From positions 361,131 to 425,130 of the forward strand of contig CAVYXC010000004.1 in NCBI GenBank assembly GCA_963772515.1: DNA of 64,000 bases. Reading direction: 5' to 3'. The position numbers were made by a program, and so were the translations under genes. Positions 29,509-38,502 of the stretch are shown here, piece by piece. Each line of letters opens with the position of its first letter. Position 1 is the stretch's first letter. The stretch is from JAFAHD01 sp963772515. GTDB lineage: Bacteria; Vulcanimicrobiota; Vulcanimicrobiia; Eremiobacterales; Eremiobacteraceae. The notes under the pieces were generated by a model, which worked only from the letters and a program-made list of their open reading frames with translations, made no database searches and was not told the DNA's origin.

Positions 29509-30270
29509 ATGTCCGGGCATTCGAAATGGCACAATATCCGGCTCAAGAAGGGGAAGGTCGATGCGCAGCGCGGCCAGCTGTTCACCAAGCTGAGCAAAGA
29601 GATCATCGTCGCCGCCCGCTCGGGCGTGCCGGACCCCGAGGCGAATTTCAAGCTCAAGATCGCGGTGGCGAAGGCGCGCGACAGCAACATGCCGATGGAC
29701 AACATCAAGCGGGCGATCGCGCGCGCGAGCGGAACCGGCAAGGGCGAAACGTACGAAGAGATCCGCTACGAAGGGTTCGGCCCAGCCGGCGTCGCCGTGA
29801 TCGTCGACGTGGTGACCGACAACCGCAACCGCACGGCGTCCGAGATGCGCTACGTGTTCTCGCGTAACGGCGGCAATCTAGGCGAGACCGGCAGCGTCGG
29901 CTGGCTTTTCGAGGAACGCGGCGTCATCACGATTCCGGCGACCGGCATCTCGGAGGACGAGCTGCTCGAATGCGCGATCGTCGACGGCGTCGTCGACGTC
30001 GTGCTCGAGGGCGATAGCGCGGACATCATCACGCAGCCGCGCGCGCTCGGCCAGGTGCGCGCTGAAGTCGAGCGCACGCTGCTCGCACCGCGCGGCCGCA
30101 CGGTGACCTCCGCGTCGCCCGAACTCATAGCCAAGACCCACGTGGACGTCTCGCGCGAGAACGCGCCGGCGGTGCTCAAGCTGCTCGACGCGCTCGAAGA
30201 TCACGACGACGTCACGCACGTCTATTCCAACGCCGACATCCCTGTCGACGTGCTCGAAGCGCTCGCGTGA
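29509..30270 (+). CDS. yebC: YebC/PmpR family protein
   Basis: A 253-residue YebC-type protein, known as a DNA-binding regulator and, in some bacteria, as a translation factor helping at proline stretches. It begins with GHSKWHNIRLKK, the family signature. It continues with FTKLSKEIIVAAR, NMPMDNIKRAI, YEGFGPAGVA and VTDNRNRTASEMR, and GGNLGETGSVGWLFE. The length is usual for the family. A GGAGAG ribosome-binding site precedes ATG at 29509. Its stop overlaps the GTG of the PASTA protein gene. The ruvC gene that often follows it in other genomes is not here. Confidence 0.94.
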   Translation: MSGHSKWHNIRLKKGKVDAQRGQLFTKLSKEIIVAARSGVPDPEANFKLKIAVAKARDSNMPMDNIKRAIARASGTGKGETYEEIRYEGFGPAGVAVIVDVVTDNRNRTASEMRYVFSRNGGNLGETGSVGWLFEERGVITIPATGISEDELLECAIVDGVVDVVLEGDSADIITQPRALGQVRAEVERTLLAPRGRTVTSASPELIAKTHVDVSRENAPAVLKLLDALEDHDDVTHVYSNADIPVDVLEALA

Positions 30271-31400
30271 GCGCACAAGAACCGCGCAGACGCCGGCGCA
30301 CCGTCGATTACGCGCCGCGCCCGCCACGCCCACCCCGTCCGCCGGCGAGCGGATCGCCCGCATTGGCCATCGCGCTGGGGCTGCTCGCCTTGCTCGTCGT
30401 GCTGGTCGCCGTCGGAGCGTACCGCCTGTTCGCGCCGGCCGGCAGCCCGATCATTCTGCCCGACTTCGGCGGGATGTCGATGGACGCTGCCCAAAGCGCG
30501 GCCTCCCACTTCGGCGTGAGCCTGCGCGTCGTCGCGCATCACAACGATGAGAAGATCGCCAAGGGCGACGTGCTCGGACAGTTCCCGGCGGCCGGAGAAC
30601 ACGTCCGTGAAGGACGCATCATCGACGTGATCGTCTCCGACGGTCCGACCCTATCCGACGTGCCCGATCTCGGCAATCTGTCGCTGCGCGATGCGCAGAT
30701 CGAGCTCGGCAACGCGCGCCTCGATCTCGGCACGGTGACGCGACAGAAGAGCGATCTCGTCTCGGAAGGCCGCATCCTCTCGCAGAATCCGGCGGCGCTC
30801 ACGCAGGCGCCGGCCGGCACGAAGGTGGACGTCACGGTGGCGCAAGGCAGGCCGGAGGCGTACGTGCCTAACTTCGTCGGCCTGAGCGTCGAGTTTTCGG
30901 CGAGCGCCGCCAAACAAGCCGGCGTTTCGCTCGGCCCGCCGCTGTGGCTGCCGATCGCCAAGAACGCCAAGCCACGCGGCATCGTGGTGGCCCAAGACCC
31001 GCTGCCCGGGCAGCCGATGGATGTGGGCGCAAAAGTCATCTTGCACGTCAGCGGTGGGCCGCCACCGACGCCGACGCCGTTGCCGACGCTGCCGCCGACG
31101 GAAGCCCCGATCATCACCACGCCGCTGCCGGTTTCGGCCTCGCCCAGCTCATCTCCGAATCCCCAGGCCAGCCCATCGGCCGAACCGGCAGCGCGCTCGA
31201 TGCGCATCCAAGTCGCGCTGCCGGCGTTGACGACCGCTAAACACGTGCGCGTCGCGCTCGTCGATGCCGCCGGTTCGCGCGATCTGTACGACCAGACCAC
31301 CAAGGGCGGCTTCACGCTGCAGTTCGACGTCACGGTCACCGGAGCCGGCACGGTTCAGACCTACATCGACGGCGTTCTGTCCACGACGAACGGGCTTTGA
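30267..31400 (+). CDS. Membrane-anchored triple-PASTA protein without kinase domain
   Basis: A 377-residue protein. It has a basic, Pro/Arg-rich cytoplasmic N-terminus (about 1-30) and one TM helix (about 31-55). Three PASTA domains follow (about 60-127, 128-195, 196-266), each ending in a V-x-V-x-x-G strand. A Pro/Ser/Thr linker (about 270-310) and a C-terminal beta domain of about 70 residues complete it. PASTA domains bind muropeptides or lipid II and are normally carried by PrkC/PknB kinases or penicillin-binding proteins. Here there is no kinase domain. The position just before rpe matches the prkC-rsgA-rpe order of Bacillus, so it may be a kinase-less relative that senses or binds cell wall. 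GTG start at 30267. Confidence 0.85.
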   Translation: MSAQEPRRRRRTVDYAPRPPRPPRPPASGSPALAIALGLLALLVVLVAVGAYRLFAPAGSPIILPDFGGMSMDAAQSAASHFGVSLRVVAHHNDEKIAKGDVLGQFPAAGEHVREGRIIDVIVSDGPTLSDVPDLGNLSLRDAQIELGNARLDLGTVTRQKSDLVSEGRILSQNPAALTQAPAGTKVDVTVAQGRPEAYVPNFVGLSVEFSASAAKQAGVSLGPPLWLPIAKNAKPRGIVVAQDPLPGQPMDVGAKVILHVSGGPPPTPTPLPTLPPTEAPIITTPLPVSASPSSSPNPQASPSAEPAARSMRIQVALPALTTAKHVRVALVDAAGSRDLYDQTTKGGFTLQFDVTVTGAGTVQTYIDGVLSTTNGL

Positions 31401-31434
31401 GGGAACTGGCGGACCGCCTGCGAACGCCAGCCTC

Positions 31435-32115
31435 ATGAAGATCGCGCCTTCGCTGTTGTCGGCGGATTTCGCCGATATCCGCGCGCAGATCGATCTCGTG
31501 GCGCACGCGGGCGCTGATTATCTCCATCTCGACGTCATGGACGGACGCTTCGTGCCCAATCTGACGTGGGGTCCGAAGATCATCCACGATCTACGCCCGC
31601 TCTCAAGACTGCCCTTCGACACGCATCTCATGATCGTCGAGCCCGAGCGCTATGTGGCCGACTTCGTGAAAGCCGGAGCGAACATCGTCACCGTGCATTG
31701 GGAGGCGACGGTGCACGCCAACCGCCTCATCCACCAGATCAAAGAGCTGGGCGTGCGGGCGGGCCTCGCGATCAACCCCGCCACGTCCTTGTCCGTGCTC
31801 GATGAGATCTTGCCCTACATCGACCTGCTGCTGATCATGAGCGTGAATCCAGGCTTTGGAGGCCAATCGTATATCCCGACGTCGACGGCGAAGATCGCCG
31901 CCGCTCGCAAGATCATACGCGAACGCACGTTGTCGATCGAGATCGAAGTCGACGGCGGCGTGACGCTCGACAACGTTGTCGAGGTGAGCCGCGCGGGCGC
32001 GGACACCGTCGTGATGGGTGCGGGGCTGTTCGGCACGCCCGACCCAGCCGCGACGCTGCAGAAAGCGCGTGACGTAGTAGCGCATTCGAACGCGCCCGAC
32101 GCGAGATCTCATTGA
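31435..32115 (+). CDS. rpe: Ribulose-phosphate 3-epimerase
   Basis: Interconverts ribulose 5-phosphate and xylulose 5-phosphate in the pentose phosphate pathway. It is a 226-residue TIM barrel. Starting at ATG 31435 it reads IAPSLLSADF, then LHLDVMDGRFVPN (metal His and Asp), FDTHLMI (metal His), VNPGFGGQ, and IEVDGGV (catalytic Asp), all intact. The frame runs farther upstream only as a shadow of the PASTA gene. Its TGA stop overlaps the TTG start of thiL. Confidence 0.95.
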   Translation: MKIAPSLLSADFADIRAQIDLVAHAGADYLHLDVMDGRFVPNLTWGPKIIHDLRPLSRLPFDTHLMIVEPERYVADFVKAGANIVTVHWEATVHANRLIHQIKELGVRAGLAINPATSLSVLDEILPYIDLLLIMSVNPGFGGQSYIPTSTAKIAAARKIIRERTLSIEIEVDGGVTLDNVVEVSRAGADTVVMGAGLFGTPDPAATLQKARDVVAHSNAPDARSH

Positions 32116-33110
32116 CCGAAGACGAGCTCATCGCCGCGATGGTGGACGCGCTCGGCGCCCCGCCGCGCAAACTGCGCGTGGGCATCGGCGACGACGCCGC
32201 GGCATGGAAGGTCGACTCGCATCACCTGAGCCTTCTGACGACCGACATGCTGGTCGACGGCGTGCACTTCCGGCTGAGCGAGACGACGGCGTCAGCGCTC
32301 GGCCACAAAGCGCTCGCGCAGAATCTTTCCGACATCGCGGCCATGGGCGGCGCGCCGACCGTCGCCGTCATCGCGCTGGGGCTCACACCAGCGGTCGACG
32401 AGCGCTGGGTGCGCGAGTTCTACCGCGGCGTCGCTGCGCTGGCCCGTCGAGCGCGCTGCGCGATCGCCGGCGGTGACATCGTGCGCGCGCCGGCTCTTAT
32501 CATCGGCGTGACGGTTGCGGGCGAGGTGCGCCGGACGCAGATGCGCCTTCGCAGCGGCGCGAGTGCTGGCGACATCGCCGCCGTGACCGGGCCGCTTGGC
32601 CTTGCGGCCGCGGGTTTGAAGACGTTGTGCTCCGCGTTGACGGCCAAGATGGACGCTCGAGCGCTCGAGGCCGTTCGCGCGGCCTATTTCGAACCGCAGC
32701 CGCGCTTGAGCGAGGGGCGCTACTTAGGGTCGCAGCGCTCGGTGCGAGCGCTTATGGATATTTCCGATGGCTTGTCCACCGATTCGGCGCGGATGGCCAA
32801 AGCGTCCAAGCTGGATATCGTGCTTGACGGGGCGGCGCTCGTTCCTGATAAAGCGCTAGCTGACGCTGCGGCGGCATTGGGACTCGATCCGATGGATCTC
32901 ATGCTCAACGGCGGCGATGATTATGAATTGTTCGCTGCCATCGAGCCGCGCGCATTCAGCCACGTCGCGGACGGATTTCGAAAACGCTTCGGGCGTCCGC
33001 TCGTAGCGCTCGGCAGGTTCGCCCCCGGCGATGGACGTGTGTGGATCGAGCGCGCGGGAAAACGCGAAGCGGTCGCGCCAGCCGGCTACGACCACCTCAA
33101 GAAGCTGTAA
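32112..33110 (+). CDS. thiL: Thiamine-monophosphate kinase
   Basis: Phosphorylates thiamine monophosphate to the active cofactor thiamine diphosphate. It has 332 residues and a PurM-like fold. The N-terminal GIGDDAAAW and TTDMLVDGVHF give the Mg-binding Asp residues. LAQNLSDIAAMGG, ISDGLSTDS and LNGGDDYELFAA follow. It begins with TTG at 32112, overlapping the rpe stop; this start directly precedes the usual TEDELIAAM opening. In Bacillus this position holds the unrelated thiN, a thiamine pyrophosphokinase, so position and pathway agree but the enzyme differs. Confidence 0.93.
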   Translation: MTEDELIAAMVDALGAPPRKLRVGIGDDAAAWKVDSHHLSLLTTDMLVDGVHFRLSETTASALGHKALAQNLSDIAAMGGAPTVAVIALGLTPAVDERWVREFYRGVAALARRARCAIAGGDIVRAPALIIGVTVAGEVRRTQMRLRSGASAGDIAAVTGPLGLAAAGLKTLCSALTAKMDARALEAVRAAYFEPQPRLSEGRYLGSQRSVRALMDISDGLSTDSARMAKASKLDIVLDGAALVPDKALADAAAALGLDPMDLMLNGGDDYELFAAIEPRAFSHVADGFRKRFGRPLVALGRFAPGDGRVWIERAGKREAVAPAGYDHLKKL

Positions 33111-33116
33111 GAACGA

Positions 33117-33308
33117 CTAGACGGCGCGGGTGACCCGCCGCGATTTCAGACACGTGGTGCACACGCGCGCGGTCTTCACCGTGCCGCGTTCTGTGATGCG
33201 CACCGATTGCAGGTTGGGCAGCCAGCGCCGGCGCGTCTTACGCATCGAGTGACTGACATTGTTGCCCGATGCGGGGCCTTTGCCGCAGACGTCGCAACGC
33301 TTTGCCAT
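33117..33308 (-). CDS. rpmB: 50S ribosomal protein L28
   Basis: A 63-residue protein with MAKRCDVCGKGPASGN at its start, then SMRKTRRRWLPNLQ and RVCTTCLKS. It carries two CxxC pairs of the zinc-binding (C+) form of L28. It is convergent with thiL and divergent from fakA, as L28 and YloV genes are neighbours in Firmicutes. A plausible promoter lies 38 bases upstream. Confidence 0.96.
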   Translation of the reverse strand: MAKRCDVCGKGPASGNNVSHSMRKTRRRWLPNLQSVRITERGTVKTARVCTTCLKSRRVTRAV

Positions 33309-33345
33309 GAGGGGTTCCTCTCAAATGAACAAGAATGACCACGGT

Positions 33346-33375
33346 ATAGTACCACACATCAGATAGCCGCTTCAA
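33346..33375 (-). promoter_or_regulatory. Probable sigma-70-type promoter for rpmB
   Basis: On the minus strand TTGAAG (33375-33370) and TACTAT (33351-33346) are separated by 18 bases, close to the -35/-10 consensus. Transcription would begin about 30 bases before the rpmB start. The same 81-bp gap must also hold the fakA promoter, which is less clear (TATAGT at 33345-33350 may be its -10). Confidence 0.45.
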
Positions 33376-33389
33376 GAGGAAACGCCTGG

Positions 33390-35006
33390 GTGCAGATAAC
33401 CAGCTGCGACGGAAAGCTATTTGCCGATTTCCTCGTGGCCGGCACGTATTTCTTGCGCAAATACCGATCCGTGGTCAACGATCTCAACGTCTTCCCCGTG
33501 CCCGACGGCGATACCGGCACCAACATGTTCTTCACCGTCCGCTCGGCCATGGTCGAGGCCCATAAGGAGCGCTCCACGGCGCTCAAAGACGTCGCTGCCG
33601 CAGCCGCCCAGGGCTCGCTGATGGGGGCGCGCGGCAACTCGGGCGTCATCATCTCGCAGATGTTCCGTGGGTTCGCCTATGAGGTGCGCCATCGCGACGC
33701 CATCAACACGCTCGAATTCTCGAGCGCACTAGCCGAGGGCGTGAGCGCCGCGCGCAAAGCGCTGCTCAAGCCGGTCGAAGGCACGATCCTCTCGGTCGCA
33801 AGCGCCGCCGCGAACGCGTGCTTCAAAGCCGCAGCGGCCGAACCGGATTTTTACGCCGTCTTGCACGCGACCGTGGCGGCGGCAAACGAAGCGCTGGAGA
33901 AAACGCCGGAACAGCTGGCCATCCTCAAAGAAGCTAAAGTCGTCGACGCCGGCGGACAAGGGTTCGTGTACTTCATGGAGGGCATCTTGCGCATGTTGCC
34001 CGGCCGCGCGCCGTACACGACCGCATTTCCCCGCAATCCCGTCCGGCGCACGACGTTCACCGCCAAGCAGAAGGTCGAGACCCATCGCTTCTGCACCGAA
34101 TTCGTGCTCTCGAAGACGCAGACGGAGGCCGACTCGTTACGCGCGATGCTCACCCCGCATGGCGATTCGCTCATCGTCGCCGGCGGCGACGGCACGATCC
34201 GCGTCCACATCCACACCGATTATCCGGAGAAAGTCGCCGACGTGGCGCGCGAGCTCGGCGACGTCTCGCGCCTCAAGATCGATAACATGGAAGAGCAGCA
34301 CAACGTGCTGGTCGTCGATCGCGAATCCAAACCGCGCGGCATCGTCGCGGTGGCGCCGGGCGAAGGCTTCGCCAAGATCTTCAAGGAGCTGGGTGCCGAC
34401 GTCGTGGTGATCGGCGGGGCGACGATGAACCCGTCGGTCAAAGACCTGCTCGTGGCCGCCAACAAGGTGCTCGCGCCGGTCGTCTATCTCATGCCCAACG
34501 ACAAGAACATCGTGCTCGCCGCCAAAGAAGTCGACGCACTGACCGACAAGCGAGTCGTCGTCGTGCCCACGCGCACGGTGGCCGATGGCATCGCAGCGCT
34601 GTTCGGCCTGCTCAACCGGCCGGACGATCCAGCCGTCACGCCCGACGAGGCGCTCGCAGGTTCGGTCGTCGCAGGCAGCGGTTCGATCTTCCGCGCCGGC
34701 CGCGACGCCCAGATCGGCGGCGTGGCGGTCGAACGCAACCAGCTCGTCGGCGCATTGGAGGCGCGCGACGGCCAAACGGAACGCCTGGTTGAAGGAGCGG
34801 ATGCGGCAGCCATCGCAGTCGCGATGGTGCACGGCTCCGTCACCTCGGATCCGTCGCTGATCACGCTCTACTACGGGCACGCGCGCCGGCGCAAAGAGGC
34901 AGAAGCCATCGCGCACACGCTCAAAGAGACGTTCCCCGCATCGGCCGTCGAGGCGTACTACGGCGGCCAGCCGACATCGGATTACGTGGTTTCGATTGAA
35001 CGATAG
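33390..35006 (+). CDS. fakA: Fatty acid kinase, ATP-binding subunit (DAK2/YloV family)
   Basis: A 538-residue FakA-type protein that phosphorylates FakB-bound fatty acids to acyl phosphates. The N-terminal DhaL/DAK2 kinase domain shows NVFPVPDGDTGTNM (metal-binding Asp residues), GARGNSGVIISQM, and KPVEGTILSV. A middle domain includes EFVLSKTQTEADSL, and the C-terminal half is DegV-like (VAVAPGEGF, GGATMNPS, MPNDKNI). The start is GTG at 33390. plsX and a DegV-type fakB follow with overlapping ends, giving a complete fatty-acid activation and phospholipid-entry cassette. Confidence 0.92.
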   Translation: MQITSCDGKLFADFLVAGTYFLRKYRSVVNDLNVFPVPDGDTGTNMFFTVRSAMVEAHKERSTALKDVAAAAAQGSLMGARGNSGVIISQMFRGFAYEVRHRDAINTLEFSSALAEGVSAARKALLKPVEGTILSVASAAANACFKAAAAEPDFYAVLHATVAAANEALEKTPEQLAILKEAKVVDAGGQGFVYFMEGILRMLPGRAPYTTAFPRNPVRRTTFTAKQKVETHRFCTEFVLSKTQTEADSLRAMLTPHGDSLIVAGGDGTIRVHIHTDYPEKVADVARELGDVSRLKIDNMEEQHNVLVVDRESKPRGIVAVAPGEGFAKIFKELGADVVVIGGATMNPSVKDLLVAANKVLAPVVYLMPNDKNIVLAAKEVDALTDKRVVVVPTRTVADGIAALFGLLNRPDDPAVTPDEALAGSVVAGSGSIFRAGRDAQIGGVAVERNQLVGALEARDGQTERLVEGADAAAIAVAMVHGSVTSDPSLITLYYGHARRRKEAEAIAHTLKETFPASAVEAYYGGQPTSDYVVSIER

Positions 35007-36012
35007 CGACGTCATCATCGCGATCGACGGCATGGGCGGCGACCTTGCGCCCGGCGCGATCGTCAATGGCGCCTGTCGCGCCGCGCGCGAATGGGGCTGC
35101 CGCATCTTGTTGGTGGGCGATCGCGCCGCGCTCGAAGCGCTGGTCAAACGCGACGGCGCGCCCGCGAACGTCACGATCGTCGCCACATCGGAAACGGTCG
35201 CGATGGACGAGGCGCCGGCGATCGCCGTGCGTCGCGGCGGCGTCACCTCGATGGGCAAGACGATCGATCTGGTGCGCGACGGCCAAGCGCACGCGGCGTT
35301 CTCAGCAGGCAACAGCGGCGCATTCCTCGCGCTCGCGACGATCCGTCTCTCGCGCTTGCCCGGCATCGCACGTCCTGGATTCGCCACCGCCTGGCCCGCG
35401 CACAAGGGGCCGATGTTGCTGGTGGATGCCGGTGCCAACGTCGATTGCAAAGCCGAGTGGCTCGTTCAATTCGCGATCATGGGCAGCGCGTACTCGCGCG
35501 CCGTGCTCGGCATTCCGAATCCAAAAGTGGGCTTGCTGTCGGTGGGTGAGGAGGAGAGCAAAGGCAACGCGCTGACCGCAGAGGCGTTTCCGCTGCTGTC
35601 AGCCGCGCCGATCAATTTCATCGGTAACGTCGAGGGCGGTGATCTGCTGCTCGGCGACGCAGACGTCGTGGTTGCAGACGGATTTGTCGGCAACGTCGCG
35701 CTCAAGACCGCTGAGGGCACGAGCGAGTACATCTTCAAATTGCTGCGCGAGGGCATCGACGAGGCGCCGATCCACGTGAAAGCCGGCGCGGCTTTATTGC
35801 GGCCGGTGTTCCGTGCCGTGCGCTCCCGCTTGGACCATCGTTATCACGGCGGCGCGCCGCTGCTCGGCGTGCGCGGCAATTGCATCATCGGCCACGGCCG
35901 CGCCGACGCGCTCACCGTCTATCACGCGTGCCAGATGGCATTGAGGGCTGCGCGCCAGGACCTCGTCGGTTCGATCGAGCGCATGCTCGCGCCCGCGGCA
36001 GCACAGGCATGA
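34996..36012 (+). CDS. plsX: Phosphate acyltransferase PlsX
   Basis: Interconverts acyl-ACP and acyl-phosphate, supplying the first step of phospholipid synthesis. It has 338 residues. IAIDGMGGDLAPGAIV, SAGNSGAFLALA, NFIGNVEGGDLL and ADGFVGNVALKTAEG are standard family segments. It begins with TTG at 34996, within the end of fakA, and its stop overlaps the fakB start (ATGA). The bracketing by fakA and fakB links exogenous or recycled fatty acids to acyl-phosphate directly. Confidence 0.95.
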   Translation: MNDSDVIIAIDGMGGDLAPGAIVNGACRAAREWGCRILLVGDRAALEALVKRDGAPANVTIVATSETVAMDEAPAIAVRRGGVTSMGKTIDLVRDGQAHAAFSAGNSGAFLALATIRLSRLPGIARPGFATAWPAHKGPMLLVDAGANVDCKAEWLVQFAIMGSAYSRAVLGIPNPKVGLLSVGEEESKGNALTAEAFPLLSAAPINFIGNVEGGDLLLGDADVVVADGFVGNVALKTAEGTSEYIFKLLREGIDEAPIHVKAGAALLRPVFRAVRSRLDHRYHGGAPLLGVRGNCIIGHGRADALTVYHACQMALRAARQDLVGSIERMLAPAAAQA

Positions 36013-36848
36013 GCGCCAAAGTCGCGATCGTCACCGACTCGATCTGCGATCTCGGCGCCTTGGCGGTCGACATCACGGTCGTGCCGCTCACCATCACCTT
36101 CGGGGCCCAGCAGTTTCTCGACGGGGTCGATCTCACGCCCGAACAGTTCTACGACAAGCTCCAACACGATCCGAATCAGCCGACCACGTCACAGCCGACG
36201 CCGGCGTCGTTCGCCACCGAATACAAGCGCTTGTTGGACGCCGGCGCCGAGCACATCGTCTCGCTGCACGTGTCGGCAGCGCTGTCAGGCACGTTCAACT
36301 CTGCGTCGCTGGCCGCGCAGCAGGTGGCACCCGACCGCATCACGGTCATCGACACGCGCAACGCGTCCGCCGGCGAAGGACTGCTGGTGCTTGGCGCGCG
36401 CGACCAGGCCGCGCGCGGCGACTCGGCGCAGGCGATCGTCGAGCAGGCGCAGGCGGACATCCCTAACGATCAGCTGTACGCGGCGATCCCCAACCTGACG
36501 TATCTGGCGCGCGGCGGACGGATCGGGCCGCTGCAAAGCGTGCTTGGCAACGTGCTGCAGATCGTCCCCATCGTCACGCTCAAAGACGGCCTCGTCGCCG
36601 AACACACCAAGGTGCGCACGTTCGCACGCGCGGTGGACCAGATCATCGACATCGTCGCCTCCAAGGTTCCGCAGAAGAAGCATGCGCGTGCCGCAGTGAT
36701 GCACTCCGTCGCGCCAGAGCTCGCCGAGAAGGTGCGCAAACGCCTCGAGGAAGTCATCGAGCCGGCTTCGCTCATCACGACCTGCGCCGGACCGACGGTG
36801 GGCACGCACGCCGGCCCAGGCGCGGTGGGAGTGTTCTTCATACCCTGA
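36009..36848 (+). CDS. fakB: Fatty acid-binding DegV family protein (FakB)
   Basis: A 279-residue DegV protein that holds a fatty acid while FakA phosphorylates it. KVAIVTDSICDL, PTTSQPTPASF and HVSAALSGTFNSA (fatty-acid carboxylate contact region) are seen, then LTYLARGGRIG and VGTHAGPGAVGVFF. All are typical of FakB/DegV. ATG at 36009 overlaps the plsX stop. Which chain types it prefers cannot be told. Confidence 0.9.
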   Translation: MSAKVAIVTDSICDLGALAVDITVVPLTITFGAQQFLDGVDLTPEQFYDKLQHDPNQPTTSQPTPASFATEYKRLLDAGAEHIVSLHVSAALSGTFNSASLAAQQVAPDRITVIDTRNASAGEGLLVLGARDQAARGDSAQAIVEQAQADIPNDQLYAAIPNLTYLARGGRIGPLQSVLGNVLQIVPIVTLKDGLVAEHTKVRTFARAVDQIIDIVASKVPQKKHARAAVMHSVAPELAEKVRKRLEEVIEPASLITTCAGPTVGTHAGPGAVGVFFIP

Positions 36849-37327
36849 TGCGCAAGATCAACACGAAAGACATCACCGAGCTGACCTGGTCGTCGCCGAA
36901 GGGCAAGTTCGCCGGCGCAGGGCTGCAGATCTCAGAGGCCCTGGGGCGCAAGCCGCAATCGACCGATCTCAAGGAACGCCATCCGTTCGACGTCGAGATC
37001 ATGCGCATACCGGCCGGTAAGACCCCGTATCCGTATCACGCGCACAGCGCGCAATGGGAGTTCTATCACGTGATCTCCGGCAGCGGCAAGGTACGTCATA
37101 AGGATGGCACCGACGCGATCGAAACCGGTGATGCGTTCATCTTCGAGCCGGACCAGCCGCACCAGCTGATCAACGACGGCGCGGTCGACCTCGTCATGTA
37201 CGTGGTGGCGGACAACCCGATCGGCGAGTATGGATATTATCCCGACAGCGACAAACATATCGTGCGCACGCCTGCGCGCAAACTGCTGCGCTCCGAATCG
37301 CTCGACTACTTCGACGGAGAAGAGTGA
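36848..37327 (+). CDS. Cupin domain protein
   Basis: A 159-residue single-domain cupin. The metal site is PYHAHSAQWEFYHVISG (two His, Glu region) and PDQPHQLIND (His). The C-terminal tail is longer than usual, with GEYGYYPDSDKH. ATG overlaps the fakB stop (TGATG), and the stop overlaps the hemW start, so it is translated within the same transcript. Substrate and reaction are unknown; many such proteins bind sugars, auxin-like acids or act as small dioxygenases. Confidence 0.8.
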   Translation: MRKINTKDITELTWSSPKGKFAGAGLQISEALGRKPQSTDLKERHPFDVEIMRIPAGKTPYPYHAHSAQWEFYHVISGSGKVRHKDGTDAIETGDAFIFEPDQPHQLINDGAVDLVMYVVADNPIGEYGYYPDSDKHIVRTPARKLLRSESLDYFDGEE

Positions 37328-38502
37328 GCCCGCGCGCGGCCGGCTGTTACGTCCACCTGCCGTTTTGCGATCGCATCTGCCCGTACTGCGACTTCGCGGT
37401 AGTCGAGTTCGCGCGTCCGCGCGTCGAACGCTACTTGAAGGCCGTCCACGCCGAGCTGGCGCGCACCCCGGCTGATCGCGAGCTTGCGTCGCTCTATCTC
37501 GGCGGCGGCACGCCTTCGGCGCTGAGCGCCGACGACATCGCAGCCCTGCTGTCCGCCATCTTCAAGCATTTCGACGTCGAGCCGGGCTCCATCGAGTGCA
37601 CGCTTGAGGCCAATCCGTCGCGCAACGCCGGCGATCTCGGCCGCTACCGCAACGCCGGAGTGAATCGGCTGTCGGTCGGTGTCCAGTCGTTTGACGACGC
37701 AGAGCTGCATCGGCTTGGACGCGATCACAGCGCCGCTCAGGCGCAGGCGTATATCGGCGCTGCGCGTGCAGCCGGTCACCGCAACATCGGCATCGATGTG
37801 ATCGCCGGAGCGCCCGGACAGACAATGGCGTCGTTTGAGCTGACACTGAAACGTACCATCGAATGCGCGCCCGAGCACGTCTCCGTGTACGGGTTGACGA
37901 TCGAGGCCGCAACGCCGTACGCGCGCTGGTTCGCGCGCGCGCCGCACGAATTTCCCGATGACGACGCCACCGCCGATCTGCTCGAACTCGCCGAAAGCGA
38001 GCTGACAGCTGCCGGTTTTTCGCGCTACGAGATCTCCAACTATGCCAAAGCTGGTTTTGAGAGCGAGCACAATCGCGGATATTGGGAGCAGCGCGCGTGC
38101 GTGGCGCTGGGCATGTCGGCGTCGGGCTACGAAGACGGCCGGCGCTTTCGGAATCTTCGCTCCTTTAATGCCTACTGCGCGGCTATCGAAGCCGGGATTT
38201 CAGCGCAGGAAGAAGAGGAACGGCTCGATTTTGAGGCGCGCCTGGGCGAGGCAGCCATGCTGAGCCTGCGCACGCGCGAAGGCATACGGGACGGGGAGTT
38301 CCGCGCCCGATTCGGGGCCGATCCACGCACGGCTTTCGCCGCCGCAATCGATAAATGTCGCCGGGCAGGCCTGCTCGAAGAGGACAGCCAGGGGGTACGG
38401 CTCTCGGCGCGGGGGAGGCTTCTGGCCAACACCGCGTGTTCTGAATTCTTACATCCTTCATTCATACCGGCCCCCGCCGGAATTGGGAAAACTACTTCTT
38501 AG
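37324..38502 (+). CDS. hemW: HemW, radical SAM haem chaperone (coproporphyrinogen oxidase-like)
   Basis: A 392-residue radical SAM protein of the HemW type, which handles haem rather than oxidising coproporphyrinogen. The cluster motif is CDRICPYCDF near residue 15 (CxxxCxxC). YLGGGTPS, NPSRNAGDLGRYRNAG and RLSVGVQSFDDAEL follow, and the HemN/HemW C-terminal domain carries a YEISNYAK segment. GTG at 37324 overlaps the cupin stop. HemN-specific N-terminal residues are absent, which favours HemW. Confidence 0.9.
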   Translation: MSPRAAGCYVHLPFCDRICPYCDFAVVEFARPRVERYLKAVHAELARTPADRELASLYLGGGTPSALSADDIAALLSAIFKHFDVEPGSIECTLEANPSRNAGDLGRYRNAGVNRLSVGVQSFDDAELHRLGRDHSAAQAQAYIGAARAAGHRNIGIDVIAGAPGQTMASFELTLKRTIECAPEHVSVYGLTIEAATPYARWFARAPHEFPDDDATADLLELAESELTAAGFSRYEISNYAKAGFESEHNRGYWEQRACVALGMSASGYEDGRRFRNLRSFNAYCAAIEAGISAQEEEERLDFEARLGEAAMLSLRTREGIRDGEFRARFGADPRTAFAAAIDKCRRAGLLEEDSQGVRLSARGRLLANTACSEFLHPSFIPAPAGIGKTTS

